A stretch of DNA of 64,000 bases. It comes from Labia minor (lineage: Eukaryota > Arthropoda > Insecta > Dermaptera > Spongiphoridae). A program made the position numbers and the translations under genes. Numbering within the stretch: position 1 is the stretch's first letter; each line of letters starts with the position of its first letter. The notes below the pieces were generated by a model that saw only the letters and a list, made by a program, of their open reading frames with translations, ran no database searches and had not been told where the DNA came from. Positions 1-11,762 of this stretch are shown here, one piece after another. The DNA lies in the NCBI GenBank assembly GCA_963082975.1, contig OY720346.1, positions 30,064,720 to 30,128,719 on the forward strand, written 5' to 3'.

Positions 1-190
1 GTGGCAAGAATGGGAGAGGAAAAAGATATTGGTGGGAAGACCGATTGGAAAACGTCCGCTTGGAAAACCAATGACGCGTAGGAAGGGACGTAAGAGAGAT
101 GGAATAAGGGCTCAGGATAGGGACACTTGGAGAAATGTGGTTGTTGCGGCTAAGAACTTTAGAGTATCTTTGAGCCACATAGGTAGATAG
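1..190 (+). pseudogene. LINE ORF2 C-terminal fragment
   Basis: The frame reads the conserved tail of a non-LTR retrotransposon polyprotein, of the form RMGE..ILVGRPIGKRPLGKP, then a RDTWRNVVVAAKNF-like block and a SH end. Several frame breaks are present compared with the partner at 60246-60590. The 3' end runs into short TAGATAGATA repeats (about 181-192), a tail type known from RTE-like LINEs. It lies inside the Helitron-like segment, so it was either captured by it or inserted into it. Non-functional: no reverse transcriptase or endonuclease domain is present. Confidence 0.7.
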
Positions 191-368
191 ATATAACATA
201 TACAATAATAATATATATAATTAATATAGTGATTAAATTAAAATATATTTTTTAAATAAGAACACAAAAAGAAATGAATGTTTTATGTAATATACTCATT
301 GAAACAAAATGGATGAAAACCTTTTAATACTTTCAACCACCAAATACTATGTACAACTCGGGGGTACA

Positions 369-414
369 GGGGGCGGAGCCCCCGTCTAGGTGTGAAGAGC
401 GCCGAAGGCGCTCT
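369..414 (+). other. Tandem hairpins at Helitron-like 3' end
   Basis: Two perfect GC-only or GC-rich stems stand 12 bp apart in AT-rich DNA: 369-374 with 378-383 (three-base loop GGA), and 396-403 with 407-414 (three-base loop GAA). The second is placed where a Helitron termination hairpin is expected. The first is an extra hairpin; both are conserved in the inverted copy at 60031-60076. Confidence 0.75.
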
Positions 415-424
415 GAGCAGCTAG

Positions 425-1210
425 TTGGATAATAAAAATTGTTTAGAGATCCAAACTCCTCTCTTTCTTCTCTAAATCAAAAGTTTATTTGTTTTATTTA
501 ATTAACAACTATTTCGAAACAGACTAACGATCAAACGAACTGCATTCTTCAAAATCATTCAAGAATTTCCTGATCAATTTATATTAAACTTGATGAATTT
601 GATTTTGTACTTCGAATAAAATTCGATTTACTCAAATCTAAATAGTTTGTTTATATGTACAAATTTAAATTATAAAATTCGTAATTGATGAAAAAGTAAA
701 ATAAAATAAAAAGTATGTTAGTAGAATATATATAAATACTATATATATAAACTAATATATGTACTATACTAACTACAAATTAAAGCATATGAATAATTGA
801 AATTCAATTTCAAATGCAATTAGTTGATAGTGATTAGTTATATTATAGTTTCTCTTGCTTTGAATTAATTTTGCAATTTTGGATAGAAACAAAAATCATT
901 CATTTGAGAAACTAGTGGGGACGAAAGGATAATTTTAAATTATTAATAATAATTTCACATTATTCATTATGCTTTAAACATTTATTTATTTGTTTACTTT
1001 CCCATTTTTTTAGATAGGTAAATAAAACAAAATGAAAGAATAATAATAAAAACCGAAAATGTTTGATAATTGTTATTTGGAAAAATTTCGAAAATTCGAA
1101 ATTTGGATCATACAAGTGTACATTAAAAATAGTGCTTTTAATGATAATATTTTTATTAAATAAGAAAAATGTAGGAAAAATCATGTAACCCAATTGGAAA
1201 AGGATATAAC
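425..1210. other. AT-rich spacer, no gene seen
   Basis: Low-complexity AT-rich DNA with a short TA-rich patch near 730-760. A 77-codon frame on the minus strand (960-1193) is rich in Phe, Ile, Lys and Asn and reflects base composition. No repeat family recognised. Confidence 0.6.
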
Positions 1211-1416
1211 ATTTTATTCATTTATTTTTATATGTATCGAATACATATATTTAAAAAAAAAATGAATTGATACTAAATTTTATTGAATAAATTACTACCT
1301 GTACATAGATATAACACTAGCAAACACTGTTTTTAATTCAATAAAATTTAAAGTGTCAATTCATTTATTTTTTTTAATATATATATTCAATGCATATAAA
1401 AATAAATGAATAAAAT
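1211..1416. repeat. Imperfect inverted repeat (hairpin, MITE-like)
   Basis: Arms 1211-1287 and 1337-1416 are reverse complements with a few mismatches and small gaps, both running from ATTTTATTCATTTATTTTTA to ATTTTATTGAA. A loop of about 50 bases separates them. The arms are AT-rich but follow each other over about 78 positions, far more than chance allows for unordered AT DNA. It could be a short fold-back MITE; no clear target duplication was found. Confidence 0.6.
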
Positions 1417-2024
1417 ACAGTTTTCTAAAATATATATTGTATTTATTTCAATTATTAGTAAATTATGTCTAAACTCAATTTAAATGTTAAAAAAATTGTT
1501 CTCTCTCTCTGAGGATTAATATTTTTATTTTATTTTATTTTTTGAGATATTTATTTATTTTTATGTCTCCCCATTTCATAATATCAATTGATATGGGAAT
1601 ATATATATAAAATCTAAAAAAGCAAAAAAAGAAAACGACTTTCCGAATGAATGAAGTTTCAATATGGAATTTTAACAATTTTTTTATTTTTATTTGAAAG
1701 ATAAATATTTTAGAATTATTAATCAACAAATTTATATATATATATATAGGTATAAGAAAAAAAAACATTAAAATAAAAACAAAATTATAAAAAAGCTATG
1801 TAAATGGTAAAGAGAAAGAGTAAATGAGAGAGAGAATTTAAATTTCGTAACCAAAAAAAAAAAACAATTCTATTGATATATATATATATATAGAACAATT
1901 TAAAAACGTATATGAATATAAAATTTATATATATTCAATACAATAATTATCAGGTCTCCACATATAGAAATCATTAAAATATATTTGATGAATTATTTTC
2001 AATAGGGAGCAAATTTAATCGGCA
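1417..2024. other. AT-rich spacer, no gene seen
   Basis: Contains a short CT run (1500-1511) and TA runs near 1735-1748 and 1875-1892. A 77-codon minus-strand frame (1535-1768) is compositional. Nothing else recognised. Confidence 0.6.
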
Positions 2025-2290
2025 ATGAAAACAATGGAGTTGGGCGGCGAGGCGTGAGAGGGCCGCAGGGCAGCCGCCGCAAATGCCTCCCGACACCCGG
2101 GCCACCCTCATTCCTCTCTCAATCTCCCACACACACCCCGCATCCACTCCTCACTGCCCTATCCTTTTCCCCTCCCTACATTGTCCCGAACGGGATAAAA
2201 CCCGCACAACTTGTTAATTGACCAACTGCACCAGTAACGAGAAAAGGGATGAATCCGACAGGGTAAAAAGATACAACCGCAAGACTATTT
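2025..2290. promoter_or_regulatory. GC-richer island, candidate regulatory DNA
   Basis: A sharp rise in GC and sequence complexity: GGCGGCGAGGCG, CCGCCGC and CACCCGGGCC blocks followed by a pyrimidine-rich strip, then GGGATAAAACCCGCAC and TTAATTGACC. No frame with protein-like content and no known transposon ends were seen. In AT-rich invertebrate genomes such isolated islands are often enhancers, promoters or conserved non-coding elements. That reading is inference from composition alone. Confidence 0.3.
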
Positions 2291-3512
2291 AAGTTCATTT
2301 CATTCTTTTTTTTTTTCTTATTTTTTTTTTATATATATAAATTTTCAAATTCAAAATTAACACTCAATTAAATGATTTATATATTAATTTATGACAGGGC
2401 GAGATTAAATTCTTGGCTTTGAAAAAAAATATATTTTATAATAATATTTATAATTAAAAATTCGAGAACATCCAACACGAAATATTATTTCGAAAGCCAG
2501 ATTAAAAAGTCACTCATCTCAATATTTTGATTTTAAAATTCTTTGATATTTATAGACACCTGTTGATTAATTCATTTAATTTATAATAAAATATATTAAA
2601 ATTAGTTTGCCGAAAAGTCTTGAGTGATTGATTTTTTTTTTAGATCAAAATTACTCCTAATAAAGTGAATTTCATATCATAAAAACCCTTAAGTTCTTTT
2701 CTATAAAAAATATATATAATTTTGATCTATTTATTGCTATTTTATTATCAGAAGCTTACTTCGTACACACAGTGATAAAGTGATAATATGCTGAACAACT
2801 TCAGGTGAAGTTTTAAACCTCACCAGATTAACAAAACAATAATATACTCGTAATATTTAATGTGATAGACTATTAAATAAACTTATAAACTAGAAAAAAT
2901 GAACTTAAATTCCAGTTAAAAAAAAAATTGAATTGAAAAAATTTTAATAAAAAGTATCAAAGAAGGGAAAATTGGTAAATTCATACATGTAATATAAAAA
3001 AGAGGCAAAGAAAATATTCACTCTTAGGATTAAAGATATTTTTCCAAAGGTATATTTATTAATTTCAAATAAAAATATTTAATGTTTGATTGGATATTAT
3101 TTATCTGTTAGAATATTTTTATCCATTCAGTCCTTTGATCGATTCGGATTAGTTGAAATCTACCCGATCTCTCTGTCTCTCTATCTTATGAATTCATTAT
3201 GCAATCTGATAGTGGAAATTGAATTTAGTCACCATTCATGAGATCCTTAAATACTAAGAGTTAATATAATCCTACAATTTTGTAAGATTTTATTATTCTA
3301 TTTAACTTTTTATGACATCATTCAACAAGCTCATATATTTTCACTATTTAGTCACAATACGGATATAAAGTTAATTTAATAAATATGCCTACTATATGTT
3401 GCTGTTTTGAGAAGGAAATAACCGAAATAATATACCTACATATTTTAGTCTTTAGTCTCCAATTGGTTGCAGTTCATAGTATCTACTAATTTATAAAAGG
3501 TCTCCATTAAAG
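2291..3512. other. AT-rich spacer, no gene seen
   Basis: Poly-T/TA patch at 2306-2338, otherwise ordinary AT-rich DNA. The last few hundred bases (3110-3500) are a little more complex but show no frame, TIR or repeat match within the window. Confidence 0.5.
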
Positions 3513-3926
3513 AAGAGGTTCTTAAACTTTTTAAAGTTAGTACCGCAGAAACCTCGAACTTTTGTATGTAAGGACAACGCCTATCAAGTCGGTTATATCA
3601 ATTAGGTGTCCTATGATCAGTAGAACGGGTCCTATCAACCTTTATCTTGATTTTCTTGATCGGAGGCGCTATCAAGTAGCTTCCCAATTATGATCCCGGA
3701 GGCTGGGTTGACTCCGTCCCATAGACCCCAACTAGAGAAATTCCCTTGCCACGCCCGGGACTTGAACCCGGGACCACGAAAATGTGAGGCAGCTCACACC
3801 AGCCTTCGTACCGCAGAAACTTTCACCAAAGGTCCCTTGTAGCACTAAAATGATTTCGTTTTTAATAAAGGTACCACCATCAAGTTATAAGATACCACGA
3901 CACACACACTTTGTGAGAACCCCAAA
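3513..3926. mobile_element. Decayed hAT-like MITE, split by a SINE
   Basis: The left end (AGAGGTTCTTAAACTTTTT, from 3515) resembles the ends of the better preserved hAT-like MITEs at 49470 and 62861. The right side near 3912-3925 (TTTGTGAGAACCCC) reads as a diverged partner in inverse orientation. The stretch is interrupted by the SINE at 3553-3807, so the MITE is older. No clean 8-bp target duplication survives; boundaries are approximate. Confidence 0.45.
3553..3807 (-). mobile_element. tRNA-derived SINE with 13-bp target duplication
   Basis: The element is flanked by exact copies of GTACCGCAGAAAC at 3540-3552 and 3808-3820. On the minus strand, just inside the 5' end, a tRNA-like head carries a B box GGTTCAAGTCC (3758-3768) within a T-arm-like stem (CCGGG/CCCGG), and an A-box-like GGCTGGTGTGAGCTGCC about 40 bases before it. 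About 180 bases of non-tRNA body follow. There is no poly-A tail. The length (255 bp), Pol III box order and target duplication are those of a SINE. The family cannot be named from here. Confidence 0.7.
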
Positions 3927-5124
3927 AAATAAATATTTCTCCTATTTATGCATCCTCTGATAACTAATATCAGTCTCTTAAATTCCTCTTACTCTAATCT
4001 CAATGAAAAGTAAATTTTTAATGAATGATTTAGGTATAAATTTCATTTACTCAACTATTTTTAGCCAAGTATTTTTTTTATCAATATTATAAATAAAATA
4101 AGTACATCATTCATATTCATTTATTTTCTTTAAAAAGGACCCGTCCAATACCGGCTTTCCTTTTGACATCAGGCAGCTAGTAAATAAAATAAATTTAAAT
4201 AAAGGTGTAGATTAAACGTTCAAGTTCTCTAAACAAACCAACATTATTGATTTAAGTATTTTCTTGTGTTTATTAATAGCAATCTTCCCTCGAGACTTGT
4301 TAATTCATCCTTTAATTAGGAAGAAGAGTTTCTAGGTAAAAAAAAAAGCTTATCACATTTTATAATCGAAATCAATATAATAAAAACATTCTAGTTGAGA
4401 AAGAGGAACTTTATATATTCGATTATAATACAAATAAAATGTAATATTAACTCTATGTTAAACAATTACATATAACGATAGATTTATTTTAGATAAATTA
4501 TAAAATAACAAATAAGATTCTAAATTGGAGTACAAAATTATATTCGTGACTATTTTTTTTTATTTTTAATAACACGCACACTTTAATTATAAAATAAGGT
4601 GTGATAAGAGTATTATTAAGTAGTATTAGTAAAAAAATATTCAATCGATAATATAAATAAGTTTTACAGATATACAAAAAAGAAATAGATTTATATAAAA
4701 TTTTTCAAATTTGTTTTAAACAATATCCGAATTCACTTTCTTATAACAAAAATGTGAGTAATATAATAATTTTTTTAAGTTATATATTTTATTATGTTGT
4801 TTCTTAATTAACTTAACATTTCTTAACTTTGTTGTAGAATAAATGATATTTATCAATAAAAATACCTAGATGAAGTAAGAAAATAATATAATATATGTAA
4901 TGAAATAACTCAATTAGTATATTAAATATTTCGATTATAATAGTTAGATAAAAATATTTACAATATAGGGATAGAATATTTTTAAAGACCAAAACTCTGA
5001 TTTTGTTTTAACAATATCTCTCTCTCTCTCTCTCTCTCTATAATACGAGGATCATTCAATAGGCAAAGAGATAAATGGCTATATCTCAAAAACGGTGTAT
5101 GCACTTTACCCATCTTGCTTGCAG
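3927..5124. other. AT-rich spacer with a CT run
   Basis: No gene or repeat recognised apart from a (CT)n microsatellite at 5017-5039. An 83-codon minus-strand frame over 4982-5233 is the reverse of the microsatellite and of the mariner remnant that follows. Confidence 0.55.
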
Positions 5125-5390
5125 CTTCCAAAGTTGACCAGTGATAAGCTTCAAAAATTGGATTGGGAGGTCTTACCTCATCCTGCCTAAAGTCCCGACC
5201 TCGTCCTATCTGATTTTTACCTGTTTGGACCACTCACGTGGAAAAGGATTTGCAAACAATGAGAAAGTTAAGGAAGAGGTGCAAAAGTCGCTTCTGGATA
5301 AATCGAAATGATTCTTCGCCAAGGAAATTGGGAAGCTGAAAGAAATGGGACAGGTTCATATCTGTGGGGGTGATTATGTTTAAAAATAGC
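5125..5390 (+). pseudogene. mariner transposase C-terminal remnant
   Basis: From about 5146 the plus strand reads LQKLDWEVLPHPA, stop, SPDLVLSDFYLFGPL, which matches the block around the third catalytic Asp of mariner DD34D transposases (YSPDLAPSDY type). Further on, after shifts, NNEKVKEEVQKSLLDKS and FAKEIGKLKEMGQ fit the family C-terminus. Stops and frameshifts make it dead, and the N-terminal two thirds are missing. No terminal inverted repeats were identified. Confidence 0.7.
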
Positions 5391-6487
5391 CTGAATTTTG
5401 TAAGAATCAAATAACCCGTTTTTGGGCTATAGCCGTTTTGTTTCTTTACTATACATATAAAAGTTCACGGTACACAAATGTTTACTGACTTAAGAAAACT
5501 TGCAATACCATACATTCTAATACTCTTTTTTATTTATCAAATTATCTATTTTTATTAATATTGAAAATAAATAATTATATAAATATTTTAATATTTCAAA
5601 TAATTATATAAATATTTTAATATTTCAAATATTTTTTAAATATTATTTCGGAAAACGGTGTGAGAGGTACACGTAATAGTTCTTGTTCTATCCAGAATTA
5701 TTTGTTTGCTATTCCTGAAATGATCACATAACTCTACCTTTTATTTATTTTCTTTCTACCCAAATTGATGGCTATATTTTCAAATGAACCACCTAATAGT
5801 CTTTTGATTTCGCACTCTATTTGTAAAAGGGTCTTTCAACTCTTCACCCCTCTTGAATTTATTCACAATCCAACCCTAAAACCGTCAGTGAATCTTTAAC
5901 CAAATTATTACTTTTAACACTCATCAATAGAAAGTCTAAAAAATATTAACTAAATATCTTTAAAAAAATAAAAATGAATAAGAAAAATGCTAAACTGAAT
6001 TATTACGCAAGGAATAATTTAAAAATTATATATTTTTCCAACATAAAAACATATAATTCTGGAATAATATGGAAATAAAGAATGAAGAGGGTGTTCAGCA
6101 AAAATGTATTTGTAAGTAAATTTAAGAAGGAAATAATTTAAATTCAATAAATATAGTAAAACAATAAATTATTTTAAAAAAATAGTAAATTAACATCATT
6201 TTTTTATTTGTTATGATAATATTATTAAAATAATATGATTTAAAATCTCACAAATTAAAAATGAATAAAATATAATCTACAAAGTTGAAGAATTTAATAT
6301 TTGAAAATCATTATTTTTAATTTTAAGTAAATATAGTAAAGGACATTTAATTAATAAAAAATAAGATAATAAATTAAAATAAAGTTCAATTTAATTCAAA
6401 TTAAATTCAATAAATAATTGTCATCCATAAATGACGCCCACATCTTTTAAAAGATTTTATTTTTTTATTTATAGTAAGATCAATATC
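5391..6487. other. AT-rich spacer, no gene seen
   Basis: Ordinary AT-rich DNA. It contains the 29-bp tandem pair at 5569-5626. No frame or transposon end recognised. Confidence 0.55.
5569..5626. repeat. Tandem pair, 29-bp unit
   Basis: The unit beginning AAATAATTATATAAATATTT occurs twice head to tail, at 5569-5597 and 5598-5626, with identical sequence. Confidence 0.85.
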
Positions 6488-6610
6488 AGGGGTGCTCAAA
6501 CTTTTAGTGACCCTCGCTTTTTTCTTCTTAGGTAAAAACTTTGGTCCTCTCAAATATTATCTATGATTTTTATGAAGATTTTTTGGAGGGTATAACCTGA
6601 CGCGGTGATA
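6488..6610. mobile_element. Single hAT-like MITE end
   Basis: CAGGGGTGCTCAAACTTTTA at 6488-6507 has the CAG start and CTCAAACTTTT core seen in the other hAT-like ends of this window. No matching right end was found nearby, so only a partial element is claimed. Confidence 0.35.
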
Positions 6611-8219
6611 ATAAAAACCATAAATACAATAAAAATTTACATTTTATTTTAAAAAATAACTATATTTTCTATTTTTTTCATAAAAAATCATTTATTTTTA
6701 CATATACACGTTATCAAGAAAAACTAAGAAAAAGAAATTTAGATCTTAAAAATCTAAGGCATGTGGTACCATATTGTTGGAAATCGACTTCAGACATTAT
6801 TATGACTAAATATAACCAAAAAAATCACACAACATTGATTGGTATCGATTAGCATTTACAGTAATAGCAGTTATGTTTTTATTTCATTTATGCGTACCTC
6901 GATCTTCTATTTTTTGGATTATCTTTAACACAATCAGTTTTTTTAAATATTTTCACTAATCTTTGGATTGAAGACTTTTGTCCATTATTTTCATCGAGAG
7001 AATCACGAATGTTTTTATGGGTATTTATCATAGAAGTATTACTTTCAAAATGAGAATGAATAATGTAAACCCTTTTAAAATTGCACTATCTTCTACTAAA
7101 GAAAAAAAATTTACCATCCAAAGTTAGACTTCATATGTAAACATTAAACAGTGCTGACATCTAGGTGCGACAATTGGAAGTCCGATAACAATTTTTATAT
7201 GTGTATAAATATATATTATTTTTATTAATTTTAAGGGCGTATCGGCGCCACAAACTATTAACGATTAATCTTTATTGATATTACTAATATTCTATTAAGA
7301 ATAAATGTTTATAAATTACTTAGATAAATAAATAAACATATGAAAGTTAAATATTAAATCTATTCAATCTACAACTTTACAACGATCGTTCAACTGACCA
7401 ACATTGCAGGATCAATTAAAATTATAAATTGAATATGTAAATTAATTATTTTGAGTGTAATTAATTATATTAAAAAATAGATTTTTTCAAGTATATTTTA
7501 AATTTAGTTTTTTCTTTATATAAAGAAAATATATATGGTAATGTTTAATAACCTTAATTATCAATAATTATAAATAGTTGATGATGATGATAAGTGAGTT
7601 TTAATTAGTATATTACTTCTATATGAAGTATGATGAGTGGTATACGTTGCACGTCGTCTCGTTATGAATAACTAAAAAATAATGATCTATTCTATATATT
7701 TTTTTTTGCAACGAATTATAAATTATTGATTATATATAAAAGAAGTAAATTAATAAAAGACGAACAATTACATATATATATATATATATAAGATTATAAA
7801 ATAGTTTCACAAATAAAAAAATGCATTTTTTCAAATTCCTTTGCCAAACGAAAAAAGTAGGGATGAAAGAAGGAGCAGGGAGAGAGGAATTTTAAATCCC
7901 TTTACTTAGCGCACCAAATGCAGGACTGTGTCTGTAACCCTCTTCGAGAGAGATTTATATAAAATTTAATTTCATAAAATAAAGTGGTCATTATTATTAT
8001 TATTATTGCTGGTGATCTTAAACACAAAGAAAAATAAATATGAATTAGAAATATAATATATTTATCCTATAATGGAGGAAACTTTGCTTTAATCATATTA
8101 TTGAAAATAATAATAATAATAATAATAATAAAATAATACAATGGAATAGACATATAATTCAATTTTCTTTTTGTTTTTATTTTTGAATAGAATAGAATCG
8201 ATTTTATTTGGACAATATT
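6611..8219. other. AT-rich spacer with microsatellites
   Basis: Includes a TA run (7771-7791), a (TTA)n run (7991-8008) and an (AAT)n run (8106-8131). A short, more complex patch at 7840-7960 contains TTTAGCGCACC-like sequence but no recognised signal. No gene seen. Confidence 0.5.
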
Positions 8220-8650
8220 TCTCATGGGCGGTAGCTGCTGTTTGGTGGTATTCCTCAACCCCTTGATCAGAGATGTTGGTTGGCTTTGCATTGAGCAAGC
8301 GCGAGTACGAATGAGAAGAGAATCCTGGCAAGTAACCCCTGAGTCTGTGTGCTTCCTGCCCCTTTTATTATTGCAATATACATCCATTATTCATCGGAAG
8401 GGAGAGAAGGGCCGCCGGAGTCGTAATCAAAACAAATCGGCCGCGGGTGCGCACCCTTCCTTCTATACTCTTCCCTCTTCACCCCCCCCCCCCCTCCCTC
8501 CTCATCTCCTCTCTCTTCCCACACCCACCCGCTAAAATGGAGGACATTCTCTCCCTCTTGGTTGTGAGCATTAACTTATTATTAGATAATTGTGCGAATC
8601 TTAAATCAATACAATCCTCCACTTTTATCGACCACCAAGGCAAGTAAACA
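8220..8650. promoter_or_regulatory. GC-richer island, candidate regulatory DNA or cryptic exon
   Basis: GC content and complexity rise sharply: GGGCGGTAGCTGCTG, GGCCGCCGGAGTCG, a GGCCGCGGGTGCGCACCC block, then a run of 13 C (8482-8494) and a pyrimidine tract. Open frames cross it on both strands (8224-8535 plus, 103 codons; 8447-8647 plus; 8479-8664 minus), but their products are low-complexity or lack any family resemblance, and opposite frames are open together because GC-rich DNA has few stops. A regulatory element is the better guess; an exon is not excluded. Confidence 0.3.
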
Positions 8651-9637
8651 CCATCACCTAACAAATATTACCTCTCATATTCAACGCCAGCACCAATTAT
8701 TTATAATCCATGCTAATTTTAGCCTGATCCTATCTGTATTTGAACGTTATAAATATTTATTTTAAAGTTCATCAGCAAATGCTAGGTCTAAATCGATCAG
8801 CTTTGTAATAAATCAGAATCAATCTATTATTATTACTAGTAGTACTAATACAATAATTGAACTGATTTTTTTTAAACATTATAATCACAATATATAAATT
8901 ATTATAATAAATGAATAAATTAAATTAAATATTTATTTATTTATATTAAATTAATTATATTCATTAAAAAAATAGAATTTATTGTATATTTAATGGAAAT
9001 CACAAAACCCTCAAATATAGATATATCATATATAATATATATTAATTTTAATACAAATATATAAAATAAAATAAAGTAATTTTTATTAGTTTTTGGGATT
9101 TAAGACAAATTTTGTTAATATATATTTTTGTTAATTAGCTGATATTTGAAACCACTTACTTAAGTACTATAACTCAAACAAAACAATTTTTTAATCTAAT
9201 TATGATTTTACCTTCCATAGTCCCCTTTTGTCTCTTTCTAACCGACTCATAAATCAATTGATAAATATATTATTTATTTTTTTGTAAATATAATCAAAGG
9301 ATTTTTTTTAATTTTTATATATAATCATATTCACTTAAAATTAACGAGTTAATGTGTCATATATGTATATTTGTATTGAATGATATTGAAATTCAATCTT
9401 GAACAATTTATTTGATAAAGTTGTATTATGATTTGTAATGAAGGGAAGAGTAGGGGAAATGCTGGTGAGGGAACTGGATATGGTATATAAAAAAAATTAA
9501 AGAAAAAAAAAATGTTAATGGAAAATATTTTTAATTAACGTTAAATTTAATAACACCCATAATGTATACTCGTGTAATATTGAATCATTAGAAAATGCTA
9601 TAATTTGTGTGACCAAAACCGAAAATAAACAAAAATT

Positions 9638-9673
<36 letters not shown>

Positions 9674-11133
9674 AAAATAATATTAAATATTTCGATTGGA
9701 TTCTCATTAAAAAATTATTACTAAATTAAATAGTATAATAAAATAATAAATCAATATCAATGAATGAGTAAGCAAGGGTAAGGGGAGGTTGAATGATTGG
9801 TTAAAATGGAATATTTTCCAAAATAAAATAATAAAAAAAAACATATCTATATATATATATATATATATCCCTTTTTAAATAGCTATTTAAAAATATAATG
9901 AGTTATTAGAGAGAATGGAAATTATAAAACCTTCCACCATCTATCTACCCATCCCCTTCCACACACACTCATACGATATATCAAGTGGTTACAGTAATTA
10001 TAATATAATAATTATAATAATAATATCTTTCTATTGATTATTTTTTTAATCCATGAATTTAAATTATTTTTATGAATAAAAAATAAATTCAATATGAATT
10101 CGATAGCATCTTAACTGATTAATGTCCACTTGATTCATATATACATGAATATAGGTATATAAAATGAAATTGTCATTTTTTTTTTGTCAAAAGCAGATAT
10201 ATGGATTATGTTCTTCAGAGTTCAATCGCCACATAATAAATAAATAAATGTATAATGAATATATGAAAATTCTGTTTGGAAGAGAGTGAGAATTGATATA
10301 TTCACATTCTAATTATTTATTTAAACCATTAATTATTTTTTTTTTTTTGAAATAATAAACGTTATGAAAAAAATTAATAATAATTTAGAGGAGGACAATA
10401 TCAACTTTAAGATCATTTGGTGAATTATTTTTTTCTATATTTAAAAAATCAATTGAAAAAAAAAATAATTAAAATAATTTAAATAATTATAATTTATTTT
10501 TTTATTAATGATTACACTAACTTTTAAGTGATGTTATCAAATCATAATATTTATTTTATTTTATACTTATTAAAGAGCACCTATTTAACAATATAATAAT
10601 TACTATTACTTATTTTAGTTTTCTTTTTTAGAAAAGAAATCTTGAAAAGAGGGCACCTATTCTGATATTTCTAAACATAATATATTATAAATAATATAAA
10701 ACATATTAATGTAATTTCATTTTTAAAAAACTAATAAAGTATTTTTTTAAATTTATATATATATATATATATATATAACAATTATATCCCTCTCTTGCTT
10801 ATTATCCAAACATATAATTACCCCAATCCTTCCCCCCCTCTCTCTCTCTCTTTCTAACATTTTCCTGGAATAACTCTTTGTTTTTTGTTTTTTTTTATTT
10901 TCCTATGGAATAATTAGCATCAAAAGAATAATTTCTTTTTATTTTTGTCATTAAATATGGTCATGCTAACATAACAAATCATATATATTTTATTTTTCAT
11001 AACGGAATTAACAGAAATATTCAATTCATCGAATGGTTGTACAATTTCAATTTATTTTAGGAAAACCATATGTTTATTTTCATTTTCAATTCTATCTTTA
11101 CTATAATTCTAGGAATTTAATAATAAAACAAAA
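8651..11133. other. AT-rich desert, no gene seen
   Basis: Very AT-rich with (TA)n at 9640-9668, 9848-9868 and 10758-10777 and a C/CT strip at 10829-10852. No transposon ends, frames or RNA genes recognised. Confidence 0.6.
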
Positions 11134-11762
11134 AATAAGTTGACCTGTGGCCAGGTCCGAACAAACCGACGGTTTGAAGTAAATTAATTTCCAGCTACAG
11201 AAACAATTTCAAATAATTTTAATATATCTATTAATGTAATAAAAAACAGATATGGATAGAACATAAATATTTTTAATTTTATTTTATTTATAATATATAT
11301 GTAAGACCAGGCTGTGACGTCATGAATGGCTGGATGACGTCATATAATTTTGAATTAAGAAGAAACTAATAAAGATGATTTTTCTCGAGGATAAAACCAA
11401 TAAAAAGTGCATGATTTGTGGAGATATGTAAAAAAAAATCTCCTCATGTGAAATTTGGTGTGAAAATAACCCTTCCTTCCTATCGTCGATCGCTAATACT
11501 ACCACTTCCGGTTTCCGGATTTACACCAAAAGTTGATCAATTCATCCTACTGATGCATCAAGTAAATATACCAAATTTCATCAAAATCCGTTGAGCCGTT
11601 CACGCTGTACACATCTATACGGACAGACGGACGGACGGACAGACATCATGCTAAAAATACTTTTTCTGTTTAGAAAATGCATGATTCGTGAAGATATGTA
11701 AAAATCCCCACATGTGAAATTTGATGTGAAAACAATACCTCCCTTACTATCGTCGGTCGATA
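11134..11762 (-). mobile_element. Helentron-like (HINE) element, family 1, copy 1
   Basis: Read on the minus strand, the element starts near 11762 with TCGACCGACGATAG and ends at 11134 with a hairpin GACCTG/CAGGTC followed by AACTTATT. The partner of the 5' inverted repeat (ACCGACGG) sits inside the 3' hairpin rather than at the end. Between lie two direct copies of a block of about 90 bases starting near TGCATGATT (about 11410-11490 and 11679-11762) and a GGAC/GACA microsatellite (11622-11644). This asymmetric layout, with a microsatellite core, is known from Helentron-associated elements (DINE-1 type). No coding sequence. Close copies lie at 32379-33011 and 42220-42871. Confidence 0.65.

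Larger units (their letters stand above)
1..424 (+). mobile_element. Helitron-like element, 3' part, cut by window start
   Basis: This segment ends with the signature of a Helitron 3' terminus: a perfect 8-bp stem (AGAGCGCC/GGCGCTCT, loop GAA, 396-414), six bases, then CTAG (421-424) followed by host T. A second perfect hairpin (GGGGGC/GCCCCC, loop GGA, 369-383) lies just upstream. The reverse complement of the whole segment recurs at 60021-60435, ending at the same CTAG with host T next to it, so the boundary is shared by two copies. The interior holds a LINE C-terminal fragment (1-190) and an AT-rich stretch. No Rep/helicase coding is visible, so this is non-autonomous. The 5' TC end lies outside the window. 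Known for Helitrons: a hairpin shortly before CTRR and insertion at A/T. Inferred: membership of this class. Confidence 0.65.

Noticed and set aside
3540..3820. The GTACCGCAGAAAC pair as short inverted or regulatory repeats
   Set aside because: They are direct copies exactly flanking a Pol III-type element, as expected of a target duplication.
11134..11762. LTR retrotransposon because of the internal direct repeats
   Set aside because: The 90-base repeats are not at both ends of the element, lack TG..CA limits, and the true ends are asymmetric inverted repeats with a hairpin.
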